Both the position numbers and the translations under genes were made by a program. Below, piece by piece: positions 9,669 through 20,259 of a DNA stretch of 30,269 bases. The notes under the pieces are model-generated. The model made no database searches. It was not told the DNA's origin and saw only the letters and a list, made by a program, of their open reading frames with translations. Every line of letters starts with the position of its first letter. Within the stretch, counting starts at the first letter, position 1. This stretch comes from Mesotaenium endlicherianum (taxonomy: Eukaryota > Streptophyta > Zygnematophyceae > Zygnematales > Mesotaeniaceae). The DNA lies in the NCBI GenBank assembly GCA_009602735.1, contig WELA01007584.1, forward strand, positions 169,196 through 199,464, in the 5' to 3' direction.

Positions 9669-11330
9669 ATTCTTAGGCCACGTTGTCAGTAAAGAGGGCA
9701 TCAGTGTGGACCCTAAGAAAGTCTAGACCATAAGGGACTAGCCAGTACCACAGTCTATCTCTGAAGTTAGATCCTTCCTCGGGCTGGCTAACTACTACAG
9801 GAGATTTATTGAGAATTATTCCACAAAGGCCAGTAAATTGATTGACCTTACTAAGAAAGCCATAGGGTATGTGTGGGGGGAAGAGCAGCAGGCTGCCTTC
9901 CAGACCCTTAAAGATGCCCTTTGTTCTGCCCCAGTGCTAGCCGTGTATGACCCCAGCAAACCGGTGCAGGTAGTCACTGGTGCCTCTGACTTTGCCATGA
10001 AAGGTATTTTGTTGCAGCTTGCTGACAAAATCACAAAGGATGGTAAGGTACGGCAGGAGTGGCATCCTGTGTTGTATGAGTCTATGAAATTTAATCCAGC
10101 GGAGATTAATTACTCAGTGCATGATAAAGAGCTGCTAGCTATCATTCATGTGCTCAAACAGTGGAGAGCATACTTACATGGTAAAGCTTTTAAGGTGATT
10201 ACAGATCATCTACCTCTGACCCACTTTCAGAAGAAGTCCAAGCTGTCGAGGAGGGAGAACCGCGGGAGCCAGATGCTGGAGCAGTTCCAAGTCCAGATCG
10301 ACTACAAACCAGGGAAGTTGAATCCTGCTGATGCACTCTCTAGAAGACCTGACTTGCAAGAAAGGAACTTTAGTCAGCATGCTGTAGATAAAGTCCTGTG
10401 TGCACTCACTTCACTAAAGGTGAAAAAGTCCTTCCTTGAACAACTTAGGAAAGCCTACCTTTCTGACCCAACATTTGAGCCCAGCCCCACTACTGGTGTG
10501 TGTCGTGCTACTGCACTCGGGTATAAGCTCAAGGGAGGGGTCTGGGTGACTGAAACCACTTCAGGCAGGCTGAAGCTGGTCATTCCTAATAACTTGGAAA
10601 TAAGGTCCCTTTCATTGAGTCAAGCACATGACAGTTTACTGGGTGGGCATTTGGGGCAGGCCAAAACTGTTGGCAAATTGGCGAAACATTATCATTGGGA
10701 GGGGTTGCCCCGAGAGGTCTTGAAATATGTGAAGTCCTGTGATCAGTGTCAAAGAAATAAGTCTAGGCACACACCACCGGGAGGTCTCTTGGAACCGCTC
10801 CCCATCCCAGCGGGACGCTGGGAAACTACATCGATGGACTGGGTGGGCACACTTCCACGAACTGCTAATGGGCATGATTCGATGCTGGTAGTCGTGGATA
10901 AACTGACAAAAATGGTCATTTTCATCCCCACAACTTTCAAAGTAACTGCACTCGAAACAGCGAGACAGTTCTATAACCATGTAGTATGCCAACATGGGCT
11001 ACCCTCTAATATTATCTCAGACCGAGACTCGAAATTTACCTCTAAGTTCTGGAGAGCTTTAATGGGGTTAATGGGAGTCAAAAAGCTGCTCAGCACAGCA
11101 AACCACCCTCAGACTGATGGGCAGACTGAACGAACTAACCGAGTTCTGCAGGAGGTGCTGAGAGCATATATTAACCAAATACAAGATAATTGGGATGTCC
11201 TGTTGCCTCAAATTCAGTTTGCGGTCAACAGTGCGGTGCACGCGTCAACGGGCAAGACTCCTTTTGAACTCAGCCTGGGTAGAGTCCCTAAGTCTCCTTT
11301 AGATGTGCTAGGGGAATCTTTAACTCACCN
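9667..11330 (+). pseudogene. Chromovirus pol: RT C-terminal part, RNase H and integrase
   Basis: After the deletion junction the frame reads EFLGHVVSKEGI, then the connection block SFLGLANYYRRFIENYS with two TAG stops (9724-9726 and 9739-9741). RNase H follows: VTGASDFAMKG (the usual TDAS aspartate is Gly), HDKELLAI, VITDHLPL and ADALSRRP keep the other acidic residues. Integrase follows with a zinc-binding part (GGHLG ... KHYHW ... CDQCQ) and the catalytic triad: Asp in SMDWVG, Asp in ISDRDSKF and Glu in HPQTDGQTER, with 35 residues between the last two. These enzymes copy the RNA and insert the DNA in the nucleus. The frame is lost at the ambiguous base 11330; the following sequence continues in a shifted frame. 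Confidence 0.92.
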
Positions 11331-11936
11331 GACCCTGAAGGGATTGACAATCCGGTCTCCCTCCAGTTAACTCTGGAGTTTGCTGACACCCTGTCAGAAG
11401 TCCAACAAAACCTGCACAAAGCCCAAGAAAACCAACAAAAATACGCTAATCAACATCGTCGGGAGCTGACATTTTCTGAGGGCGATTTAGTCAAATTGCA
11501 TTCTCAGCACCTGTACCTCCCTGGTGAGGTCAACAAAAAGCTTGGCCCTGTCTGGGTCGGTCCATATTTGGTAGTGCATCGTGTCGGTCAGAATCCTTAC
11601 AAACTGAACATGTCAGCGGCCTACAAGGGTCACCCGGTCTTTAACGTCTCCTTCCTGGAACCATACATCAAAGGTGATACACTGTTCACACGTCGGTTAC
11701 CTGTCCAACCGGGATCGGTCCCCGCTGTCCGGGACGGCGACCCTGAGGAATATAAGGTTGATGAGATTTTAGACGCTCGCTCGGTCCGTCGATCGTCTAA
11801 ATATGTCATGAAGTACCTCATTCGATGGAAGGGTTACGATGCCTCTGGGGACACTTGGGAGTTTAAAGACCAGCTGACCAATGCCAAAGGGGCGTTGAAA
11901 CGGTTCCTCCTTCGGGCGGCTGGGGCACCGCCCTAA
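11331..11936 (+). pseudogene. Chromovirus integrase C-terminus with chromodomain
   Basis: In frame with DPEGIDN at 11331, this part carries the post-catalytic integrase tail (ADTLSEVQQNLHKAQENQQ; GPVWVGPYLVV, a GPY/F-type module; HPVFNVSFLEPY). It ends in a chromodomain: EYKVDEILDARS, YLIRWKGYDASGDTWEF, ending about 20 residues before the stop. Chromodomains on chromovirus integrases bind modified histone H3 and steer insertion to heterochromatin. This segment is intact; only the one-base disturbance at N 11330 separates it from the rest of integrase, so the break may be an assembly artefact. Confidence 0.92.
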
Positions 11937-11963
11937 CTGTCCCTTCAGTAGACCTGGGAAGGT

Positions 11964-12000
11964 GACAGGAGGTCCAGTCTCCATGTAAGTTGGAGGGGGA
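11964..12000 (+). promoter_or_regulatory. Hairpin remnant plus polypurine tract of the chromovirus
   Basis: An imperfect hairpin (gacaggaggtccagtc, 6 of 7 pairs, 2-nt loop; 11964-11979) precedes the purine tract aagttggaggggga (11987-12000) by 7 nt. LTR b starts just after. The minus-strand relative at 20600-20634 has a perfect form of the hairpin at the same spacing. Confidence 0.75.
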
Positions 12001-12004
12001 TGTG

Positions 12005-12755
12005 TGTAATGAATCAGTATATTAGTTGATATAATATTCATTTAAATATAACAGTTAAATAAGTTCAGCCGGCTGAACTCTAGTTAATGATCAGTCTGCT
12101 GGACTTTACATCTAATATCAGTTTAATGACTCGGCCGAAAGCAGCAGGCTGAAGTCAACTCAAGTCAACTTGCTGACACATTCTTTGACAGCCAGCTGAC
12201 TTCCGTACTCGGTAGCGGCGAACTGCCTTGATATGCATCTAAGTACGACATGCTAGATGAATGGCCAGATGACATCCCTATGAAGGATGGCTATTCGGGA
12301 TGATGGGAGGTGGCGGTGGATTTGGTTAACCGAGGTCCTACCAACGTGGTTAACTCCCGAGTAGGCGGTGCCATCGCACTGACCGTTGAACAGTAAACTC
12401 ATTCCATGTACATATGCTAGGCATTGCTCTCGAGTTCGGCATTNCCTCGATTTCAACATTCGGAAACGAGGCCAACTCTCTTGTACAGCTTACTGAGAGC
12501 GATCTGAATCCAAGGCGAGAAGCCATTGATACGCACCGTCTTCTAACCTTGCTTATGTATGAGCTTACTGATTGCATTATTGATGCTAGTTTACTCCGCA
12601 TTTGACTNCTCATGTGAATTACGAGTATTGTTCACTGCTAGTGTGTTGTCCTTTGCCGTTTAACCAGTTAACGGAGAATACCATAAAGATTAGTTGCTGA
12701 TATAAAGATCTTTTATTGATTGTTAATCGCTTATTTGGTAAGTCGATTCATTTCA
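12005..12755 (+). mobile_element. LTR b, 3' LTR position of the chromovirus
   Basis: A 751-bp LTR with the same TG start and TTTCA end as LTR a. It is longer because of short insertions around two ambiguous bases (12444 and 12608) that other copies lack. It carries 'acgacatgctag' and 'atgaaggatggctattcgg' where LTRs a and c share a different version, so a and c look like the closer pair. No primer-binding site follows; a piece of another LTR follows instead. Confidence 0.85.
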
Positions 12756-12960
12756 ATGTGACAGTTAGTGACAGTTGTGACAGGCAGCCCACCTTTAAAA
12801 TTAAGTTGGAGGGAGTGGTATTATGTTTCGGGATCAACCGAAAAATCTCTGATAACCATATTACACACTCAACCTGCGTCACACTCACTTTCTCTCTAAC
12901 TCAATTTTCCCGTATATTCACTCACACCAGGTATTTCACACTAGGACCTATCCCGATCAC
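12756..12960 (+). mobile_element. Fragment of a subfamily 2 LTR
   Basis: This matches, with divergence, the minus-strand LTR at about 20260-20596: repeated gtgacag units, 'caggcagcccacctt', 'gttggagggagtgg', 'ataaccat', 'cacactcactt', and a segment like 'actcacaccaggtattt'. It starts immediately at the end of LTR b. It may be the remaining 5' LTR of the non-autonomous element whose gene starts at 13040. It has only three of the six gtgacag repeats. Confidence 0.6.
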
Positions 12961-13039
12961 GTTCCTCTTCATCAAGGGCACTCAATAGCGGCAAAATATC
13001 ATGACTTCACTAACTGCATTGTGTTTATGATTGGGCAGG

Positions 13040-14704
13040 ATGATTTAAAAGTCGGAACTCAAGAGGAAGAGAAGGGCGGAAGAGGCACATGCAGAATACT
13101 TGCAATTTCGTGGAGACATCGAATCATCCTCCATCTCCGCTCGGGAATCACAACGACTCCAACAACAGCGGGAGGCACAGAAGAAGAAGGAGGAGGAGGA
13201 ACAGGCCAGACTGAGGCAGGAAGAACTGGACAGAATGGCTGCAGAGGAGGCCAAGAAAGCAGAGGAGGAGAGGCAAGCTGAGGAGAAGCGGAAGCAGCAG
13301 GCTGAAGAAGAGCAGAGGAGAATCAACAGCTACCGCTACACAGTACTGGGCAGGGCCTTCGATCCACTGGAGGAGGCCTTCAAGTATGCTCAGAGAAGTC
13401 GCAGTGAGTCACAGAAGGACATCCTCCAGAAGGAAGGGGAGACATCCAAAAACTTTGACAAGTATATAGAGGTCAGCACGGGGCTCCTCCTCTACCACGA
13501 TTACGCCAGGATGGTAGGACATACGGTCAGAGAGGCCCAGACAATGGCCCAGGTGAACGAAGCAGGGGCTGTATGGATTCCTGGTATCTGGGGGGAAGAT
13601 AGGGTCATCAGGATGATCCCCATGGACGCGGACAGCTTTAAGGACTCTACACCCCATAACCGGTTCAAGGCCATGTATAATGAGGTGGAGAGGAGAAGCT
13701 GGGAGTTCTTGGCCAGGAAAACCAGTCAGCTAGACTTTGCAGGGCACTGGTACGCTTGTACTCTTAAAAGGACAGAGCCTGCCTTCTTCCAAAAGCCCAC
13801 CCATTGGCGGTGGATGACCATCAACATGAGGGATCAGCAGAATGACAGGGCGACGGATGAGGATTTCCTAAAAGACCTAAAGGGGAACATAGTATTGCCC
13901 CCTCACATAGCGGCTTTGGACCCAAGATTGGATGGAGTCAGAGACTGCATGAGCCAAGAAATGCAGGGGGACAGAAGCAGGGCCTGAGAGTCATTCTCAA
14001 ATGGGAAGCACGCTTATGCCAAATGGGCAAGCAAGCAGGGCGAAAAGGACCTGTATGCGGTCTGGACTCGGCAGCCCCCACCAGCACCCAAAAGGGGAAG
14101 GTCAGTTGGATATTCTTTTTCTCGGGAAGAACTGGAGCAGCTGACAGAAGAGACCCCAGAAGTCTCAGAGGAACCCGGGGACGGAGAGGAGGAGGAGTCA
14201 GAGGAAGACGTGGAGGAAGGCGAGGAGGAGGACACTAGCCCCGCCGTGATCCTGACACCTGCCACATCCCCTGTAAGGGAGAAGACGGGGTTGGCCCTGC
14301 AGCAACTCGCTGAAGAGGAGGATATCACTTGGCTGGGAACTGCCAGAGGACAGAGCCCATCTCCAGGCACGGAGACCCAGTCAGACAGGGCAGACAGGAG
14401 GGCTGCTAGAGAAATAGCCAGAGGCCTGTCGGCATCTCCCTCGCAGAGAGGGCATGTACCCTTAGCTCATGTCATGCAATATCCTTCTGGGATGCCGGTA
14501 TATGTACCATTCAGTTTGAGGAATGCCCGGGAGAAGGCTGCCTCCATTCAGTTTCAGACCGTGCAAGAGGAAACAGCACAGTTACTGCGTTCTCCGCCGG
14601 GTCCTTACACGGAACCTCCCTCTCTGACAGGCTTCAGAAGACCCCAAGACAGGAGGAGGACTGACTCCCCTGACCATAGGGCCCCAGGGGCATCTCCCTC
14701 CTAA
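13040..14704 (+). pseudogene. Coiled-coil gene of a non-autonomous LTR element (copy 2)
   Basis: About 550 codons in one frame with two stops: TAA at codon 3 (13046-13048, where copy 1 has CAG) and TGA at 13985-13987 (copy 1 has AGA). Order: basic head KSELKRKRRAEEA, GDIESSSISA patch, about 55 residues of Glu/Lys/Gln/Arg coiled coil, then a globular part with SYRYTVLGRAFDPLEEAFKY, FKAMYNEVERRSWEFLARK and HWRWMTINMRDQQND. Next come an acidic Glu/Asp run and a C-terminal part with QSDRADRRAAREIARG and RGHVPLAHVMQYPSGMP. Blocks on both sides of each stop match copy 1, so the gene was once under selection. It sits between LTR b/subfamily 2 DNA and LTR c. There are no pol motifs. A Gag-like role is possible but unproven. 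Confidence 0.75.
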
Positions 14705-14788
14705 GGGCGGAAGGCCAAGGGCAGAGCATGCTGGATGGGAGAGGGATCAGTATTTTCAGTTGAGGAAACCTATGTACCGTGTGTCAGT

Positions 14789-14823
14789 GTTGTCGAGGCG
14801 ACAACATGTTAAGTTGGAGGGAT
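14789..14823 (+). promoter_or_regulatory. Hairpin plus polypurine tract of the coiled-coil element
   Basis: A perfect 7-bp hairpin (gttgtcg, loop agg, cgacaac; 14789-14805), 5 nt, then aagttggaggga directly before LTR c. The layout is identical to 3861-3893 and 19095-19129. Confidence 0.8.
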
Positions 14824-15544
14824 TGTAATGAATCAATATAATGGTTGATATAATATTCATTTAAATATAACAGTTAAATAAGTTCAGCCTGCTAAACTCT
14901 AGTTAATAATCAATCTGCTGGAATTATATATTTAATATCAGTTTGATGACTCAGCCGAAAGCAGCAGGCTGAAGTCAGCTTAAGTCAGCTTGCTGACACA
15001 TTCTTTGACAGCTAGCTGACTTCCGTCCTTGGTAGCAGCGAATTGCCTCGATATGCATCTAAGTGTGGTATGCTAGATGGATGGCTAGATGACATCCTTA
15101 TGATGGATGGCGATTCGGGATGATGGGAGATGGCGGTGGATTTGGTTAACCGAGGTCCTACCAACGTGGTTAACTCCCGGGTAGGCGGTGCCATCGCACT
15201 GGCCGTTGAACAGTAAACTCATTCCATGTATATATGCTAGGCATTGCTCTCGAGTTCGGCATTCGGAAACGAGGCCAACTCTCTTGTACAGCTTACTGAG
15301 AGAGATCTGAATCCAAGGCGAGAAGCCATTGATACGCACTGTCTTCTAACCTTGCTTATGTATGAGCTTACTGATTGCATTATTGATGCTAGTTTACTCG
15401 CATTTGACTTACGAGTATTATTCCCTGCTAGTGTGTTGTCCTTTGCCGTTTAACCAGTTAACGGAAAATACCATAAAGACTACTTGCTGATATAAAGATC
15501 TTTATTAATTGTTAATCGCCTATTTGGTAAGTCGATTCATTTCA
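14824..15544 (+). mobile_element. LTR c
   Basis: A 721-bp LTR, TGTAATGAATCA to TTTCA, with a TATA box at 15491-15496. It follows the polypurine tract of the coiled-coil element, as a 3' LTR should. It is also followed by a primer-binding site, as a 5' LTR should be. It therefore joins two interiors in a tandem arrangement. By eye it is closest to LTR a. Confidence 0.88.
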
Positions 15545-15545
15545 G

Positions 15546-15557
15546 TGGTATCGGAGC
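15546..15557 (+). promoter_or_regulatory. Primer-binding site after LTR c
   Basis: Identical to the site at 7207-7218 (tggtatcggagc) and one base after the LTR. The next bases (ttatcacagtc) also match the chromovirus leader until the ambiguous base 15571, where similarity ends abruptly. Confidence 0.85.
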
Positions 15558-15571
15558 AGTTATCACAGTCN

Positions 15572-18500
15572 GTGGTCTAGATGGAGCTTGGGAAGTGTAT
15601 GACTGTAGAGCATTTTACATCCTGTCAAGGATCCTTTTACTTGCTCACCTAGTGTGTCTCTTGGCTCAATGTACTTTGCGGCATACTAACTTGAGTTTCC
15701 TAGCCTCTTGTGTACAGATCCGCGCACTGAGAAGCCTATAGTGGAGGCTTGATGAAAGAGGTGTCTGCAAGCATCAAGGGCACCCTCAAGGGAGTTGCAT
15801 CCTAGCAAGCTGGATACGACTCTTTTACCTCACTTGATCATAGTTGTTGTGTGTTGGTATATGCAATCCGCGGCTTGTATAGAGAGGGGTGTGCACTCCA
15901 GCTGTGCTAGAGGACTGTAAATCAGTTGTACTATCCTTTAGGGTTTAATCTTGTTACTTTGCAAGAGACGCTCCTCTCTCATTATATGTGTGGTAGTTAG
16001 GTTGAGGGAGCTTGAGTAAGGCTGCAGGTGTTGAGAAATTGAGACAGTCCGTGCACACATGACTTGCTGACTTAAGTTTCTAAGTATGAATTGACGACAG
16101 GTTATCCTTGCCACGGTCCAAGTGCACTACGTCGTCCACAAGCTTGAGCATGCTGCAACTTCTATGTGAAGAGGCTTCGACAGCGACAATGGCATACTAC
16201 AGATACCTTCTATCCCCAACCTTGGTCGTGACAGTGTGTGCAGCGTGCTTCTTTCAATTGCCACATTGACGTGTGCTTGGAGGGCTTAAGGTATGCGTCT
16301 TGTGCTTGAATGCTATGTGTGCGACGGTGCTTTTGTGGTACTTGATGGGATCGTAGGAGCTTGGGGTCTAAGCTTAAGGTGAGTTTAGTCAGTGTGCTGA
16401 GATTTATGGATGCGGGTGTCATGGGATTGCTGACTTAGGTCAAGTCAACCTGCTGGATTATTTGACCTGATGTTGTTAAAGGGGTTAAGGGCTTGGGTTT
16501 ATGGACGCAAGGGCTTTCCTTTGATTCGTTCTTATTTTGTATGGTTTATTAAGGCGTAAGTGTCCCAAAGCAGCCGCGGACAATGTATACTTTGAGTGCT
16601 TAAGTTTAATGAGCTCTTGGTGTTGCCATGCTTGGTGCTTGGCATGTCTTACTCTGGCATTGTGGCTTGTCGTAGCCAGCGAAAGATTCAGATAGATCAG
16701 CATATCGAGACTTAGGTCTGTACGGTGTATTGAGTGATGTATGGGAAGTCAACGTGGATACTAGAGGGGGTTTGACTACTTGCCTTGGGTCCAGTTGGCT
16801 ATATGTTTTTGGATGCCACCTGTACACTTGATCAAGTGTAAGGAGGTTTGTGTCTTCGTCATAGGGACGAGCTGGGCATATTAGCAGTGTGCTAAGTTTC
16901 TGCCGCCTCGCAGGTAACTGACCTCGCTAGAGGCGCATGCTAGGTAGCATGCAAGATGCATTTATATATGCGTCAGGTGCATGGAATTTGCATCCCGTGT
17001 GCTAAAGGTAGTGGATCGCCGTTAGCATATCGTAGAGCAGGTGGAAAATGGGCAGTGTAAAATGGACCCTGCTGTAATAGATTCACTATGCACACCTAAG
17101 TAAAGACAGAAGAAACCATCGATATTATGGGCGTTCTTGCAATGCATGGCTTGAATGGTCTTCTCCATTCTGATGCTTAAACATTCTTCTTCCTAGCTTG
17201 GGGTTACAGTGCAAAAGTCTTACCCATGATTTATGCACGCTGTTGTTATTGGCTTGCTAAGTGCTTGCTGCAATTGCAATAGGTGCCATGTATATGCCCC
17301 TGAAGAGGAACTTAGTTTTGAGCTATACTGAGTTTGCCCATTGTCATTGGTTGAGTCTATGTGATCCCAATGTTTGCCTCGCCCTCCAGGGACCTATGTA
17401 AGATGGAGTCATCGATCTTGAGTAGACTGATGCAGCAAGGGTGTGGTGTTTGCCACGCGTAGCTTAGCTCATTGAAGGCAACTTACACACTTGTTTGTTG
17501 TCTGTTCAACAAACTGAGACCAGCAAGCAGAGTGTGAAGCAATAGTGACATACAGGTCGAGAGAGGCCGAGGAGTTGACATGCTGGACGCTGCCACGTGA
17601 CGCTTCCTCACTTGTCCTTTGGGCAACTTCAGGCAGTAAGGCCTGAAGGAGGGAGTATCCTGAAACATCAAAACTATGATACAGTTAGTTGTTTCTGTTC
17701 CCTTTTCACTTGGATTTATGACTCTCACTATTGGGTGGTTGTCATTTTGGTGTATGTCTTGCTCGGAATGACTAATATGAGTCATTGTATGGGTGCGTTG
17801 GTAGAGTCAACTAAAACTGAGCTACTATATACTGGATGAAACTTGTTTATGGGGTCGGTTGTCTTTATCTCATAGCAAGCTATCTACACTCTCAAATGGA
17901 GGGTTGTAATATGCTGGTTTGCGTTTGGGATATTCGGGAATAGAGCTTTAAGGTGAGAGGGTTTGAATGGCAGTATACTCTTCACTATGCCACTCTGGGC
18001 ATTGCTCAAGTCCTGAAAAATGGACTATTTTTTTGGGGGGGGGCCTTTCTTTCTTGCTTACTTGCATGTTAGCAATCTGTCTCCTCTCTTGGTTTGATTC
18101 TTCTCCACCCACTCGTGCCCCCGCACTCCTCTGTGACTGTCATTCTGTGAGTGTTCTTATCATGAGGTGTTGCAGGCACTTCTTGTGAGTTTATGTGGTT
18201 AGAGCTGTCGGGTCGACAGCTAATTCAGTGGGGGAGAGGGAGGCGGGATGCGTATCAGGAGTATTAAGTAAGCTGTGCGTACCTGCATACTCAACAACAA
18301 GTGCATGTACTAATTGAGTCATACACTGCCACATCCTATGTATATACTGCATTAATATCAGGAGCATCAGTGACTGACTGGTGTAAATTGTGGGTTGCAA
18401 TACACTGTTTGAGCAAGTGTACGTACGAACTGAGTAAGTACATTGCCATCAGTTGGGATCGGATAGCAATGATACATGGCACATCAGGGAATTGCTTGAA

Positions 18501-19094
18501 GTGACCAATGTATTGCTTACAACCATATATTTATTTGTACTTAGTGTATGCTGTAAATGTGGTTAAAATTAAAAAATTTCTTGGGCTCATTAACCTGATG
18601 CTACTAACCTTGCAAGGGCACTCTGTGCCATGAAAACAATTGGTAGTTGGTCTCCCTTTGTCTTCAGTACGCTAAATTTTGAGCAGGTACCTAAGTCATA
18701 AGAACTTGCTTGTTTGGAGCTTTCAAGGTGTGAGCACGGCAGGAGTTGAAGACCAAGAGAAGGAGAAAAGGCCTAGTTCAGTAGGGTGAGCCTTAATAAC
18801 ATTCTTTCACGGTTTGACCTCGAAAGGAGGCTGTTCGATTTGGGTGTGGTTTGTACGGTGTGAGGTGCTCTATTGTGTCTTTCAACTGGAAGGACTACTG
18901 AAAGTAGGGGTAAGTCCATGCATGTCTTCAGTTATTGATGGTGAAGTCAGATGGTTGCTTGCATGACAATTTGCTGTGGTTAATTCTTACTTGCGTTAGG
19001 TAGGTGAATATATCACGCTCATGTTTTGTTTGCTTGCTTTGCTTCACTTAGTTGATTGAAGTGTATTATTAAATGAATGAATTGTATGCTGAGT
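15572..19094 (+). mobile_element. Gene-free interior of a decayed or large non-autonomous LTR element
   Basis: About 3.5 kb without a credible gene; open frames are under about 100 codons and lack motifs. One relic is recognisable: 17061-17130 matches the chromovirus between gag and protease (near 8787, 'gattcactatgca'). Two perfect hairpins followed by purine-rich tracts occur at 17627-17648 (8-bp stem, followed by gaaggagggag) and 18203-18221 (agctgtcg, loop ggt, followed by gtgggggagagggagg), which may mark ends of other old elements. The segment starts after LTR c and its primer site and ends with a polypurine tract and LTR, so it is framed like an element interior. Its LTRs are of different subfamilies. 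Confidence 0.5.
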
Positions 19095-19129
19095 GTTGTC
19101 GAGGCGACAACAATTTAAGTTGGGGGGAT
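19095..19129 (+). promoter_or_regulatory. Hairpin plus polypurine tract before LTR copy B
   Basis: A perfect hairpin gttgtcg-agg-cgacaac (19095-19111), 5 nt, then the tract aagttgggggga and the LTR start. The hairpin is the same sequence as at 14789. Confidence 0.78.
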
Positions 19130-19911
19130 TGTAATGAATCAGTTCATTATTTGTTGAATCAATCGTATGTGTAAATAACAACACTAAATAAGTATTATGT
19201 CAATATACTCACATGTGCAAATTCATCTAAATGAATGTATGTCGATGTAATGCGAGTTTACTTACTTTGTTAAAAAGTCAGCAGGATGACTTTTGTATTA
19301 TAGTGTAGTTTGCTGAGATTTATATATCAGTTATATATAGGATGTAATATCAGTAGGTTGACATATAGTAAGCTTGCTTGATATTAGTCAATATACTTAG
19401 CTTCAGTACATTGAAGATAGATATATTCATTTAGATCGTTATTTGTGGATTGGCACATGTGACCGTAGGATACTGAAAGTTGGGAGGTCGACTGAGATTC
19501 GGTAAATCGATGACCAGTGTGGTTAACTCCAAGGTAGGCGGAGTCGTCGTCAGTCAACTGCACAGTTAGGAATTCAGTCAACCGACCAATTAACATGGTC
19601 GTTATACCTAGATCCGTGGGTCCCAACTTAACGGGTTTCCTTCGAAACGGCGCACCTCGCGCCGTGGTCAACCAGGTGGTCATTGGGTACATAGCAAGTT
19701 GGGATCTCGTGGTCCCTCATCCTGGACAGTAGGCTTTAGAGTCGGATTTTCTACTTGCAAGTCATGTGTGCACTTTTGGGTTCGTAATTATGACCACCTT
19801 TCACAAAAATTGGCGTGGCTCTTTTGTATGTGCTTTAAATGGAGCGAACTAGGACTTTTTAGAAAGTTCTTGTCAAGATGCGCCCGTTGCCGTTAAGTCT
19901 GCTTAATTTGG
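19130..19911 (+). mobile_element. LTR of subfamily 3, copy B
   Basis: Begins TGTAATGAATCAG directly after a polypurine tract and stays similar to 5740-6480 to about 19911. The true 3' end may be a few bases further (a CA occurs near 19922). It shares its first 12 bases with LTRs a, b and c but is otherwise diverged. Confidence 0.78.
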
Positions 19912-20259
19912 AAACGTATTGACAAAGTTATGCTCTCTGACAGTTTGGGGTCACATATCGGACAGATTCCATGATTTTGAGTCAGTGGGATGTGTTTTAG
20001 CTGCATTATAGTTATTTGAAGGAGAGCGCCTCTGCTATTCAGCCCTCTGATGTTGTGTATGTGCTTATACATGCTTGTATGCCTAGTAGACAAGAGGCCA
20101 TGAGTTTCTAAAGGAGAAGCTCTAGTCCTCAAGTTAGCCTCTTTCTTGTGCCTTGTGTTAGTGTGCAACTATGGCACACTATGGTAAGTGGGTCAAGGGG
20201 TATAGAAGAGTGAACTGAATTCATTATAAGGGCAAAGATTGCTCCCTGATTTTACACGC
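19912..20259. other. No gene recognised
   Basis: Only short open frames without motifs. The part nearest 20259 may be the 3' end of the minus-strand subfamily 2 LTR, whose end I cannot fix. Confidence 0.4.
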
